Shown here piece after piece: positions 17,983 to 27,107 of a stretch of 37,989 nucleotides of DNA. The stretch is from Nitrospirota bacterium. Lineage in GTDB: Bacteria > Nitrospirota > Thermodesulfovibrionia > UBA6902. The notes below the pieces were generated by a model that was not told where the DNA came from, searched no databases, and saw only the letters and a program-made list of their open reading frames with translations. A program made the translations under genes and the position numbers. Location: assembly GCA_011040095.1 (NCBI GenBank), contig DRDE01000038.1, positions 1-37,989 of the forward strand, written 5' to 3'. The first letter of the stretch is position 1, and each line of letters opens with the position of its first letter.

Positions 17983-18441
17983 ATGGCGCGAAAACTTAAA
18001 CTCTATTTAGATACATCAGTGCCAAATGCATATGTGGATGATAAAAATCCTGTCCGGCAAGGGGTGACAAAGGACTTCTGGGCAAGACTTGATCGGTATA
18101 ACATCTTCACTTCTGAACTTGTTGTTGAAGAAATTGAAGCTACTGGCAATATAAATAAAAAGAATCAACTCCTTGACTTGATTAAAGGCTTTGAGAAACT
18201 TTCCATTAAAGGAAAAGAGACAGAGGCTTTAGCTGAAGAATATGTAAAGAGAGGTATAATCCCTGTAAAGCACATAGAAGATGCTGTTCACATCGCAGTT
18301 GCCACGGTTTATTCCCTTGATGTGCTTGTAAGCTGGAACTTTGAGCACATTGTAAAGCTGAAGACCAAAAGAGAAATTAATGTTGTCAATATATTATTGG
18401 GCTACAATCAATTGGAAATTGTTGAGCCAACTATGCTTTGA
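17983..18441 (+). CDS. PIN-domain protein (candidate toxin)
   Basis: LYLDTSVPNAYVDD ... SELVVEEIEA ... HIEDAVHIAVATVYSLDVLVSWNFEHIV. Confidence 0.75.
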   Translation: MARKLKLYLDTSVPNAYVDDKNPVRQGVTKDFWARLDRYNIFTSELVVEEIEATGNINKKNQLLDLIKGFEKLSIKGKETEALAEEYVKRGIIPVKHIEDAVHIAVATVYSLDVLVSWNFEHIVKLKTKREINVVNILLGYNQLEIVEPTML

Positions 18442-18458
18442 AAAAAGGGGGTGTCAGA

Positions 18459-18650
18459 ATGGCTTATTTCAGTGAATTTTATCAAGTAGAGGTGCGAGAC
18501 GAGATTGCAAAAGAATTCACTAATTCCCAAGGCGAGGTAGACGATATGATGGCTGGTCTTCATGAGATCAGGGTAAGGAAAGCAGAAAAAAAATATGATT
18601 TAAAAGAATTGTCTAAAAAGGTAATATCAAGAGAAAAAGTAATTTTTTAA
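18459..18650 (+). CDS. Small putative antitoxin downstream of the PIN gene
   Basis: MAYFSEFYQVEVRDEIAKEFTNSQGEVDDMMAGLHEIRVRKAEKKYDLKELSKKVISREKVIF (ORF track start 18438); adjacent to the PIN gene. Confidence 0.5.
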   Translation: MAYFSEFYQVEVRDEIAKEFTNSQGEVDDMMAGLHEIRVRKAEKKYDLKELSKKVISREKVIF

Positions 18651-18662
18651 ATGATAAAAAGA

Positions 18663-18805
18663 GAGGCTCTTGCAAAAGTCTTGTTTTGTCATTCCCGAGG
18701 TAGTAATCGAGAATCCAGTTTCTTTAAAAAACAAAAACTTCTGGATACCCGTTTTCACGGGTATGACGGCACAGGTCGTTTTGCAGGGACTTTTGCAAGA
18801 GCCTC
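18663..18805 (+). mobile_element. 143-bp MITE-like element (copy 2)
   Basis: Perfect 18-bp TIRs GAGGCTCTTGCAAAAGTC / GACTTTTGCAAGAGCCTC; flanked by AAGA (18659-18662 and 18806-18809); about 8 mismatches in 143 bp to the reverse complement of 1897..2039. Confidence 0.9.
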
Positions 18806-18859
18806 AAGAGCATGGAATTTCAACAAGGAATTAATAGAGTCTCTATATTTTGAAGGTAA

Positions 18860-19903
18860 ATGAATAGTTCAAATAAAAAGGGGGGTGGGTTGAGACGATT
18901 TATTGCTTTATTATTGACAATATCTATCGTGTGTATTTTTACCGGCTGCACCAGAACCAGTGAAAAAGAAGTAGTGGTTTATACTTCATTAGACCAGATA
19001 TTTTCAGAGCCTGTTCTTAGGAATTTTGAAAAGGAAACCGGGATTAAAGTAAAAGCTGTTTATGATGTAGAGGCTTCAAAGACAACCGGTCTCGTTAATC
19101 GACTGATTGCAGAAAAAGAGAGACCAAAGGCGGATGTGTTCTGGAATTCAGAAGTTGCGCAGACCATTATTTTAAAGGATAAAGGCGTTTTGGCGCCGTA
19201 TCGATCTCCATCTGCTGAAGATATTCCTCAAAAATTCAGGGACAAAGAGGATTACTGGACCGGCTTTGCTGCAAGGGCAAGGGTCCTAATATATAACACA
19301 AATCTCCTTAAAGACTCAGACCTCCCAAAATCCATTTTTGAACTGACTGAGCCTCAATGGAAGGGCAAGGTGGCTTTAGCCTATCCACTATTTGGCACTA
19401 CTGCAACACATGTAGCTGCCCTGTATTCCACTCTTGGACAGGAAAAGACCGAGGCATTTTTAAAGGCTTTAAAGGCTAATGATGTAGTTATTGTCAACGG
19501 CAACTCTGTTTCACGTGATGTTGTGGTTGAAGGGCAGCTTCCTTTGGGCTTTACTGATACAGATGATGTGAATGTGGCTATACAGTCGGGAAAACCGGTT
19601 AAAATGCTCTTTCCTGACAAAGAAGGCATTGGCACGCTGCTCATTCCAAATACGGTGGCATTGATTAAAGGCGCTCCGCATCCGGGAGAGGCAAAGGTGT
19701 TTATTGATTACTTGTTGAGCCGGAAGGTTGAGAGCAAGCTTGCTTTTTCAGAATCAGCCCAGATACCTGTAAGGGATGGTGTGAGTAAGCCGCCGCATAT
19801 ACCGGATATTTCCTCAATAGGGGTCATGGAAGTTGATTATTATAAAATAGCCGGGAACATGAAACGGGCTGCCAAATTCAGCCAGAACCTGTTCGTAAGA
19901 TAA
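18860..19903 (+). CDS. ABC transporter substrate-binding lipoprotein, Fe(III)-type (FbpA/AfuA family)
   Basis: Lipobox CIFTGC; EVVVYTSLDQIFSEPVLRNFEKETGIKVKAVYD ... RPKADVFWNSE is typical of the family. Confidence 0.85.
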   Translation: MNSSNKKGGGLRRFIALLLTISIVCIFTGCTRTSEKEVVVYTSLDQIFSEPVLRNFEKETGIKVKAVYDVEASKTTGLVNRLIAEKERPKADVFWNSEVAQTIILKDKGVLAPYRSPSAEDIPQKFRDKEDYWTGFAARARVLIYNTNLLKDSDLPKSIFELTEPQWKGKVALAYPLFGTTATHVAALYSTLGQEKTEAFLKALKANDVVIVNGNSVSRDVVVEGQLPLGFTDTDDVNVAIQSGKPVKMLFPDKEGIGTLLIPNTVALIKGAPHPGEAKVFIDYLLSRKVESKLAFSESAQIPVRDGVSKPPHIPDISSIGVMEVDYYKIAGNMKRAAKFSQNLFVR

Positions 19904-19908
19904 ACAGA

Positions 19909-21465
19909 ATGAAACCTCCCCGTTTTTTTTCGCTGGCGGTTATTATTCTGTTTTCCATTATTGTTCTCCTGCCGATCGGCTATATGATATCGGCTCCTTT
20001 ATGGGGAGAGACACCAGTTCAGGCAGACAGTGCAGGCGCCCTGTTTGACAGCCGGCATATTACCTTGTCACTGAACAGCCTTGGATTGGCAGGGGGCACA
20101 ACAATTCTCAGTCTGATAATAGGAGTTCCTCTGGCAATTCTTATTTCCCGCACCAACTTATGGGGAAGGAGGGTGTTTGGAATTGTTTATATAATACCGA
20201 TACTCATTCCTCCTTACATCCACGCTATTGTATGGAGACACCTGAATGGTTTTATTAAGAGATTTCTGTCCCTGGATATCCACAGCCTGTGGGGTGCAAT
20301 ATTTGTTCTTACACTTGCATATTTCCCTTTTGTAACTCTTCTGACTCAGAGTGGACTTAAGTCTGTTGACAGGAATATGGAAGAATCTTCCCTTCTCTAT
20401 CATGGGAATTGGAAAACTTTGAAACGCATTACCCTTCCCCTTGTATCACCTCACATTATTTCAGGGGCGATATTTGTATTTATATTTACCATTGTCGATT
20501 TTGCTGTTCCCGACATATTCAGAGTAAAAGTTTATCCTGTAGAGATATTTATCCAGTTCAGCGCATTTTATGATGAAAGAGCCGCAGCTATTTATTCTTT
20601 GCCTTTAATAGCAGTTACCCTGATTTTACTTATCCTGCAGAAGAGACATATGAAAGACCGGGCTTACGTCCAGATATCCGGGGGTATCTCAAAGGCAGTG
20701 AGGTATAATCTTGGACGTCTGAATACGGCCGCATTCGGCATTTGCCTTTTAATCATCTGTCTTTCCGTGTTAATTCCCGTAGGGGTATTATTAAAGGTTG
20801 CAGGTCCTTTTTCCAGCTACATCAGAGTGTTTAGTATGTCCGGAGAACAGATTCTATACAGTCTGGTTCTTGCTTCTACAGGCGCAGTGTTGGCAGTCTG
20901 TTTGGCCTTTTCCATTTCATACCTGATTGAAAGAGCAAAGGCAGGATTAAAGACGCCTCTTGAATTTGCTTCGTTTGTTCCCCTTGCCATTCCTGCTACT
21001 GCCCTCGGGATCGGTCTTATAAAGGTCTGGAACCGGCCTGTAGCCGACATTATATATGCAAGTCCGCTTATTATTGTCCTGGGATATATAGCCCGTTTTA
21101 TTCCATTTGTCATAATCGCCGTGACATCGGGCATGAAACAGGTTGGACAACGTGTGGAGGAGGCAGCGTTTTTAACTACCGGCAACTGGAGTAAAGTAAT
21201 GTACAGAATTATAATCCCCCTGACAAAACATAGTCTGATTGCCGGTTTTTTTATCGTATTCATACTATCAATCGGAGAACTCGGGACTACACTTCTTGTC
21301 ATACCACCCGGAAGGGAGACAGTTCCGATAAAGATTTATAATTTGATGCATTACGGCGCTGATCAGATGGTTGCTGCATTGTGTCTCATATTAATTGCAA
21401 TAATTCTTGCCTTTTCAGGGCTGTTTTTAATAGTTCATAAAAGTCTCAATAAACAGAGCGCTTAA
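19909..21465 (+). CDS. Fe(III)-type ABC transporter permease, two fused BPD modules
   Basis: 518 aa, many TM segments; EAA-like loops MEESSLLYHGNWKTLKRITLPLVSPHI and VEEAAFLTTGNWSKVMYRIIIPL. Confidence 0.88.
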   Translation: MKPPRFFSLAVIILFSIIVLLPIGYMISAPLWGETPVQADSAGALFDSRHITLSLNSLGLAGGTTILSLIIGVPLAILISRTNLWGRRVFGIVYIIPILIPPYIHAIVWRHLNGFIKRFLSLDIHSLWGAIFVLTLAYFPFVTLLTQSGLKSVDRNMEESSLLYHGNWKTLKRITLPLVSPHIISGAIFVFIFTIVDFAVPDIFRVKVYPVEIFIQFSAFYDERAAAIYSLPLIAVTLILLILQKRHMKDRAYVQISGGISKAVRYNLGRLNTAAFGICLLIICLSVLIPVGVLLKVAGPFSSYIRVFSMSGEQILYSLVLASTGAVLAVCLAFSISYLIERAKAGLKTPLEFASFVPLAIPATALGIGLIKVWNRPVADIIYASPLIIVLGYIARFIPFVIIAVTSGMKQVGQRVEEAAFLTTGNWSKVMYRIIIPLTKHSLIAGFFIVFILSIGELGTTLLVIPPGRETVPIKIYNLMHYGADQMVAALCLILIAIILAFSGLFLIVHKSLNKQSA

Positions 21466-22185
21466 ATGTTAAGTATTGAGCATCTGACAAAAAGATATGG
21501 TGATACAGAAGCTGTAAAGGACCTGACACTCGAACTTTCTTTAAATGAAATCCTGGCAATCATAGGGCCGTCCGGATGCGGTAAAACTACCCTTCTGAGG
21601 TTGACAGCCGGTTTTGAAAGCCCTGATAAGGGGAGGATATTAATTGACGGCGTTGAGGCCAGCGCGCCAAATTATTTAATAGCGCCTTACAGGAGAAGCT
21701 TGTCCATGATATTCCAGGATCTTGCCCTCTGGCCTCACATGACAGTGAAAGAGCATGTGGAATTTGTTCTTAAGAAAAACAAGCTTTCAAGAGGTGATAT
21801 TAATTTAAAAATCGACCGGAACCTTGAAGACGTAAATTTAAATGGATACGGCAATCGAAGACCTCATGAGCTTTCCGGAGGCGAGAAACAGAGACTGGCT
21901 ATTGCAAGGGCGCTGGCATCAGAACCGACTTATTTGCTGATGGATGAGCCTTTCAGCAACCTTGATTCAATCTTGAAAGATGATTTGCAGGAATTGCTCC
22001 TCAGCCTCAAAAATCATCATGGGATGAGTATTATGTATGTAACCCATAATATAGAAGAAGCGCTTGCGCTTGCCGACAGGATAGCCGTCATTAATAACGG
22101 GAGGCTTGAACAAATCGATACTAAAGATAATATACTGAATAATCCCAAAAATGATTTTGTTCGTCGTCTTTTAAGAATTAAATAA
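21466..22185 (+). CDS. ABC transporter ATP-binding protein (FbpC/PotA-like, short form)
   Basis: Walker A GPSGCGKTT, signature LSGGEKQRLAIARAL, Walker B YLLMDEPFSNLD, H-loop YVTHN; only 239 aa. Confidence 0.92.
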   Translation: MLSIEHLTKRYGDTEAVKDLTLELSLNEILAIIGPSGCGKTTLLRLTAGFESPDKGRILIDGVEASAPNYLIAPYRRSLSMIFQDLALWPHMTVKEHVEFVLKKNKLSRGDINLKIDRNLEDVNLNGYGNRRPHELSGGEKQRLAIARALASEPTYLLMDEPFSNLDSILKDDLQELLLSLKNHHGMSIMYVTHNIEEALALADRIAVINNGRLEQIDTKDNILNNPKNDFVRRLLRIK

Positions 22186-22192
22186 ATTTTAT

Positions 22193-22708
22193 ATGAAGAC
22201 CATAACGCCAAGAGAGTTGTTCCTTATTATATTTTTTATCTTATTTATTCTTGTTGCATATGCAGGCGCTGGCAATGCCCATGCAGAAGAAAAACCCCTT
22301 GTTTTTTCCACGTGGGAAGGGTTTGAGGTAGATAAGTGTTCATCGATATGGCTTATAAAGCGGTTTATTGACAAAAATGCCGTTATAAAATTCTTTCCCA
22401 AGGGGGAGGAAATAAAAGAGGGTATTCCATTTGATACGCCGGATGCTAAATTAAGAAGGTATCACAACATGTCTACATTCGAATCTATTTTGAAACATTA
22501 TAAGCTGCGGGATCGAAAACTTCTCTACATAGGCAAAATCATCCATGATATAGAAGTAAACATATGGGAGAGAAAGGCGCTTAAGGAAACTTTAATGGTG
22601 CAGAAGGCTGTCAACGAAATTATAACGAATTCAAAAAATAATGATAAAATTATAGATAAAAGTCTTAAGTATTTTGATTCTCTGTACATAAAATTTTTTA
22701 GAAAGTAA
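22193..22708 (+). CDS. Exported chromate-resistance (ChrB C-terminal) domain-like protein
   Basis: Signal peptide; CSSIWLIKRFIDKNAVIKFFPKGEEIKEGIPFDTPDAKLRRYHNMSTFESILKHYKL resembles the Chrome_Resist/ChrB domain (C..WLI.RFID..A.f.f......GIPFD.....l.H....tF...l..y.L). Confidence 0.65.
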   Translation: MKTITPRELFLIIFFILFILVAYAGAGNAHAEEKPLVFSTWEGFEVDKCSSIWLIKRFIDKNAVIKFFPKGEEIKEGIPFDTPDAKLRRYHNMSTFESILKHYKLRDRKLLYIGKIIHDIEVNIWERKALKETLMVQKAVNEIITNSKNNDKIIDKSLKYFDSLYIKFFRK

Positions 22709-22848
22709 GGCAAAACCAAAATGAAAATTCTCACTTATATCATTATACCCCACATTCCGTACTTATGAGGAGGCAGAATTTGGAATTCAGCATTTTCAAA
22801 AATCACAAATAAACAGAGGGTTAAGTCGTTACTTGTGTAAAGAAATTT

Positions 22849-22964
22849 GTAACCGTTCACGGGTTATGTTTGTTTACGTTTGCTGGTTACAAACACCGCA
22901 ATGGAAAGACTAAAATCCCCTCTCAAGAGGGGAAAACTGATAACCGCCCCCTGTGAACGGTTAC
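22849..22964. repeat. TIR-bounded repeat (GTAACCGTTCAC ... GTGAACGGTTAC) containing hairpin CCCCTCT-CA-AGAGGGG
   Basis: 12-bp perfect inverted termini at 22849-22860 and 22953-22964; hairpin at 22917-22932. Confidence 0.6.
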
Positions 22965-23026
22965 AGAAATTTTATGAAAATCAAGAAGGCCGACAGTAAA
23001 ACCTGCAGCCCGGTGTTAAATCTTAT

Positions 23027-23084
23027 CAGTTTACGGTTTGCAGTTAAAACCGGTAACTGTCAACTGTTAACCGTGAACGGTTAC
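23027..23084. repeat. Heptamer-phased degenerate array next to the pheT 3' end
   Basis: CAGTTTA CGGTTTG CAGTTAA AACCGGT AACTGTC AACTGTT AACCGTG AACGGTT AC in strict 7-nt register. Confidence 0.6.
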
Positions 23085-23092
23085 TTTCTTTT

Positions 23093-25147
23093 TCAGGTTC
23101 GCAGCTCGGCCTTAAGTTCAGCTTCAAGTCTTTTTAATATAACGGAATGTACAGCATCCACTTCACTGTCGGTGAGGGTTTTTTCAGCAGATCTGAAACG
23201 GATAGAGAACGCGAGGCTCTTTTTGTCATCCGGGATGGGTTTTCCTGTGTATATGTCAAACAATGTAATTGATTCAATTATATCCGAATCAATACCGAGT
23301 ATGATTTTTTTAGCCTGTTCAACCGGTATATCTTTTGATACTATTATAGCTATATCTCTTTCAACATAAGGATACCTGGGCAAGGGGGTATAAGTTATTC
23401 CGGCAGGAGCTGCCATTTGGATTTTTTCCATATCAAGTATCTCCAGTATATTTACATTCCCTTTAATGTCGAATGCATGGGCAACTCCTGGATGCAGTGT
23501 GCCGAGTGAACCCGCTTTCTGGCCGTTAATAGTAATCGAGCACGATTTGCCGGGATGGAGATACGGTTCAACCGGAGCTGTATCACGTTCAAAAGAGTAT
23601 TCTTTTATTTTCAGCTCCATAAAGAGATTCTCCAGGGCGCCCTTTAAATTGTAGAATCCGTCATGTTTGTCCTGCCAGATAGAGGCGTTTGTGTCCTTGT
23701 GGTAAACAGCCGCAAACCGGGTAATCTCCTCAGGAAGTTTCTGGCCGGAAGACAGAAATACACGCGAGACCTCGAAAAAACGAAGCATCTTTTCCCCGCG
23801 ATTCAGATTCAGGCTGACGTTATTCAACAAGGCGGGTATGAGCGTTGTTCTCATTGCCGACTCCTCTTTTCTCAGGGGATTTTTAATATACACGAGATTC
23901 CTTCTTCCATCATTTGCAGGTAAATTCAGTTTTTCGAGTGCATCAGGATTCAGGAAACTGAAATTGATCACTTCTGAAAAACCCGACTTAATCATGGAGT
24001 TTTTCAGGATTTTAACAAGCTCCTGTGTCTTATGCTCAGGGGGAGAACTCATTTGCATGAAGGGCATGGTAGAAGGTATATTATCGTATCCGTAGAGCCT
24101 GGCCACCTCTTCAATGATGTCAACATCCCTTTCAATATCATTTCTGTATGCCGGCGGAATTGCAGCAATGCCCTCCCCTTCCCTTTCAACCCTGAACCCG
24201 ATATTGCGCAAGCTCCTTTCGACAAAAGACCCGGCAATATCAACCCCGATAACAGAGCTGATTTTTTTAAATGAAACCCTTATCTTTTTCGGCTCAAACA
24301 GCCCGGGATATTTGTCAATAATTTTTGTGACCCGGCCGCCTGCTGTTTCCGCTATCATCTGCGCCGCCCTGTCAAGGGCAAGAGTTACGGCCTCAATATC
24401 AACCCCTCTTTCAAACCTGTATGATGATTCCGTGGAAAGGTTAAGCGACCTGGATGTTTTTCTGACTGAAGAGGGGTTGAAATAAGCGCTTTCAAGCAGT
24501 ATATCAACTGTTGATTCCGAGACCCCGGTATTCCGGCCTCCCATAATGCCTGCAATTGCAACGGGCTTTTCCGCATCCCATATCAGCAGCGTCTCTTTTG
24601 ACAAATCCCTTTCTTCGTCATCAAGTGTCCTGAATTTTTTCACATCGCCCGCCTCCCTGACCACTATCTTTTTCCCTGCAAGCTTGTCGAGATCAAAGGC
24701 ATGCATGGGCTGGCCGAGTTCGAGCATGACATAGTTGGTGATATCTACAATATCGGATGTTGCCCTGATACCGCAGGATTCAAGTCGTTTTGAGAGCCAC
24801 TCAGGAGAAGGCCCGGGTTTTACACCTGTTATGATCCTTGAGGAATAACGCGGACAGAGTCCGGGATTTTCAATCTCGACAACAGGCCCGTCGCCTTCTT
24901 CCTTCTCAATCCCTGTTGAGATATCTTTGAATGGAATTTCCAGAACAGCCGATATTTCACGGGCAATCCCCCGGACACTTAAACAGTCGGGCCTGTTGGG
25001 TGTAATGCCGATATCAAATATAGTATCTTCTTCGACTTTTTCAATTGCTTCAACCTCAAGACCGGCCATTGTCAGTGTGTGAGACAGTTCTTCCGGCGGC
25101 AAGTTAAAATCGACAAATTCTTTAAGCCAAATGTAAGATGCTTTCAT
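23093..25147 (-). CDS. pheT: Phenylalanyl-tRNA synthetase beta subunit, short form lacking the EMAP/OB tRNA-binding domain
   Basis: MKASYIWLKEFVDFNLPPEELSHTLTMAGLEVEAIEKV is followed directly by EEDTIFDIGITPNRPDCLSVRGIAREI; B3/B4, B5 and FDX-ACB regions are present. Confidence 0.92.
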   Translation of the reverse strand: MKASYIWLKEFVDFNLPPEELSHTLTMAGLEVEAIEKVEEDTIFDIGITPNRPDCLSVRGIAREISAVLEIPFKDISTGIEKEEGDGPVVEIENPGLCPRYSSRIITGVKPGPSPEWLSKRLESCGIRATSDIVDITNYVMLELGQPMHAFDLDKLAGKKIVVREAGDVKKFRTLDDEERDLSKETLLIWDAEKPVAIAGIMGGRNTGVSESTVDILLESAYFNPSSVRKTSRSLNLSTESSYRFERGVDIEAVTLALDRAAQMIAETAGGRVTKIIDKYPGLFEPKKIRVSFKKISSVIGVDIAGSFVERSLRNIGFRVEREGEGIAAIPPAYRNDIERDVDIIEEVARLYGYDNIPSTMPFMQMSSPPEHKTQELVKILKNSMIKSGFSEVINFSFLNPDALEKLNLPANDGRRNLVYIKNPLRKEESAMRTTLIPALLNNVSLNLNRGEKMLRFFEVSRVFLSSGQKLPEEITRFAAVYHKDTNASIWQDKHDGFYNLKGALENLFMELKIKEYSFERDTAPVEPYLHPGKSCSITINGQKAGSLGTLHPGVAHAFDIKGNVNILEILDMEKIQMAAPAGITYTPLPRYPYVERDIAIIVSKDIPVEQAKKIILGIDSDIIESITLFDIYTGKPIPDDKKSLAFSIRFRSAEKTLTDSEVDAVHSVILKRLEAELKAELRT

Positions 25148-25172
25148 AATTGTGAGTTTTTCTTCTTATATT

Positions 25173-25194
25173 CCCCTCTTTTGGAAAAGAGGGG
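25173..25194. repeat. Inverted repeat CCCCTCTTTT-GG-AAAAGAGGGG in the pheS-pheT intergenic region
   Basis: 10-bp perfect arms. Confidence 0.6.
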
Positions 25195-25249
25195 TCAGGG
25201 GAGATTTTATAATTGAAATAATTAATCCCGATTAAAAATCCCCCTTAAA

Positions 25250-25270
25250 TCCCCCTTTGCTAAAGGGGGA
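25250..25270. repeat. Inverted repeat TCCCCCTTT-GCT-AAAGGGGGA in the pheS-pheT intergenic region
   Basis: 9-bp perfect arms, 3-nt loop. Confidence 0.6.
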
Positions 25271-25278
25271 AAGTTAAG

Positions 25279-26295
25279 TCAAAATTGTTCAAGAAAACGT
25301 TTATCGTTCTCAGGGAAGAGTCTTATATCATCAATGCCGTATTTGAGCATTGCCACACGCTCTATGCCGAGTCCGAATGCAAAACCCGTATAAAGCTCCG
25401 GATCATATCCCGCCTTTTCATATACCCGGGGGTTAATCATGCCCGCGCCGAGAATCTCTATCCACCCCGTGCCTCCGCACACATTGCACCCGGAGCCGTT
25501 ACATATGACACAGGAAATATCAATCTCAGCGCTCGGCTCGGTGAAAGGAAAAAAGCTCGGCCTGAACCTGAGCGATGTATCCGGGCCGAAGACCCTGTGA
25601 ATGAACAGTTCCAGGACACCCTTAAGGTCGCTGAAGCGAATATGTCTGTCAACCATAAATCCCTCTAATTGATGAAACATCGGGATATGACTGACATCCG
25701 CATCGCATCTGTATACCTTGCCAGTGGCAATGACCCGGAGCGGGGGTGAATTTCTCTCCATAACCCGGACCTGAACGGATGATGTATGGGTTCTCAGGAC
25801 TACATCGTCACTGATGAAAAAGGTATCCTGCATATCCCTTGCCGGATGGTCCTTCGGGAAATTCAGGGCCTCGAAGTTATAATAATCAAGTTCCACTTCA
25901 GGCCCTTCTTCAACAGTGAAACCCAATGAAATGAATATACCGCTTATTTCATCAAGAACACGGGTTATGGGATGCAGGTGTCCGGTCGGGATAAAACATC
26001 CCGGCACTGTTACGTCGATTTGCCGGGTCCGGAGGGATTTGTCTAATTCAGAGGACCTGAATTTATCTTCCTGTTTCCTGAGCAGTGATTCAATGAAATT
26101 CCTGGATTCATTCAGGATGCGGCCGACCATAGGTCTCTCTTCCCCGGGAATGGAACCTATGGATTTTAACTTTGCGGTAAGCAACCCTTTTTTGCCTAAG
26201 TATTTTACTTTGAGGTTATGTATATCCTGAAGGCGCCGGGCATTGCTGATTTCATCCCGGGCGAGGTTCTTTATGGATTCAATGTCATTGAGCAT
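25279..26295 (-). CDS. pheS: Phenylalanyl-tRNA synthetase alpha subunit
   Basis: Start taken at [10 protein letters not shown] (ORF track starts at 26343). Class II aaRS motifs: [64 protein letters not shown]. Confidence 0.95.
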   Translation of the reverse strand: MLNDIESIKNLARDEISNARRLQDIHNLKVKYLGKKGLLTAKLKSIGSIPGEERPMVGRILNESRNFIESLLRKQEDKFRSSELDKSLRTRQIDVTVPGCFIPTGHLHPITRVLDEISGIFISLGFTVEEGPEVELDYYNFEALNFPKDHPARDMQDTFFISDDVVLRTHTSSVQVRVMERNSPPLRVIATGKVYRCDADVSHIPMFHQLEGFMVDRHIRFSDLKGVLELFIHRVFGPDTSLRFRPSFFPFTEPSAEIDISCVICNGSGCNVCGGTGWIEILGAGMINPRVYEKAGYDPELYTGFAFGLGIERVAMLKYGIDDIRLFPENDKRFLEQF

Positions 26296-26644
26296 TCCCT
26301 TTTTTGACCATTTCGACGAGGTTATCAAAGGCCTTTGGATCATTGAATGCCAGATCGGCCAGAGCTTTTCTGTTCAAATGAATATTCATGTTTTTGAGTT
26401 TATTCATGAACTGGCTGTATGACATGCCCAATGCCCTTACCGCGGCATTGATCCTGATAATCCAGAGTGACCTGAATTCTCTCTTTTTAGCCCGCCTGTC
26501 CCTGTAGGCATTTAACAGCGCCCTGTCAACCGCTTGTGCTGCAACTTTATAAAGACGGCTTCTGGCGCTGTAGTAGCCCTTCGCCATCTTAAGGAGTTTT
26601 TTTCTTCTTCTCCGTGTCTTGAATCCACCTCTTGCTCTCGGCAT
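26285..26644 (-). CDS. rplT: 50S ribosomal protein L20
   Basis: [68 protein letters not shown]. Confidence 0.98.
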   Translation of the reverse strand: MPRARGGFKTRRRRKKLLKMAKGYYSARSRLYKVAAQAVDRALLNAYRDRRAKKREFRSLWIIRINAAVRALGMSYSQFMNKLKNMNIHLNRKALADLAFNDPKAFDNLVEMVKKGNAQ

Positions 26645-26777
26645 TTATATTTACCTCCTGAAATTACTCGTGTTAACCAGACAGTAATTATACAGTATAT
26701 TTATAGTTTTTGGAATACTTGGAAGGTTGTAAAATTTTGGTTCATTCGTAAAAAAGTTGAAAACACATGATCAGTCT

Positions 26778-26847
26778 GTCATTCCGGCTTGTCGGGAATC
26801 GTTCTTTAAAGGAAGGATTCCCGACGCGCTTCGCTTGCGGGAATGAC
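26778..26847. repeat. Long imperfect hairpin inside a MITE-like repeat (about 26771-26877) between rpmI and rplT
   Basis: GTCATTCCGGCTTGTCGGGAATC ... GATTCCCGACGCGCTTCGCTTGCGGGAATGAC; the outer right end GTTTATACACAGACTTTAA matches the 1703..1852 element. Confidence 0.6.
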
Positions 26848-26874
26848 AAATAACTGTAGGTTTATACACAGACT

Positions 26875-27069
26875 TTAATTAGGAAGCATTTTCCTGACAC
26901 TGTCGATATTTGTTTTATCAACCAGTCCGCTTTTCCTGAGCAGCTTTGTTCTCTTCGATGACTTATGGGTCAGGAGATGGCTCATGTAAGCCTTGTTTCT
27001 CTTAAACTTCCCTGTCCCGGTTTTTTTAAACCTCTTTGCAGCGCCTCTATGTGTTTTTAACTTTGGCAT
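26875..27069 (-). CDS. rpmI: 50S ribosomal protein L35
   Basis: [64 protein letters not shown]. Confidence 0.98.
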   Translation of the reverse strand: MPKLKTHRGAAKRFKKTGTGKFKRNKAYMSHLLTHKSSKRTKLLRKSGLVDKTNIDSVRKMLPN

Positions 27070-27107
27070 TTTAATTTATTCCTCCTCCTGTATAACTCAT
27101 TCCCCTC

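Noticed and set aside
18651-18863. ORF 18651..18863 (70 aa) as a gene
   Set aside because: Covers the second MITE copy; no independent coding support.
23466-24734. Plus-strand ORFs inside pheT (23466..23654, 23663..23923, 24114..24485, etc.)
   Set aside because: Antisense to a clear pheT; no recognisable proteins.
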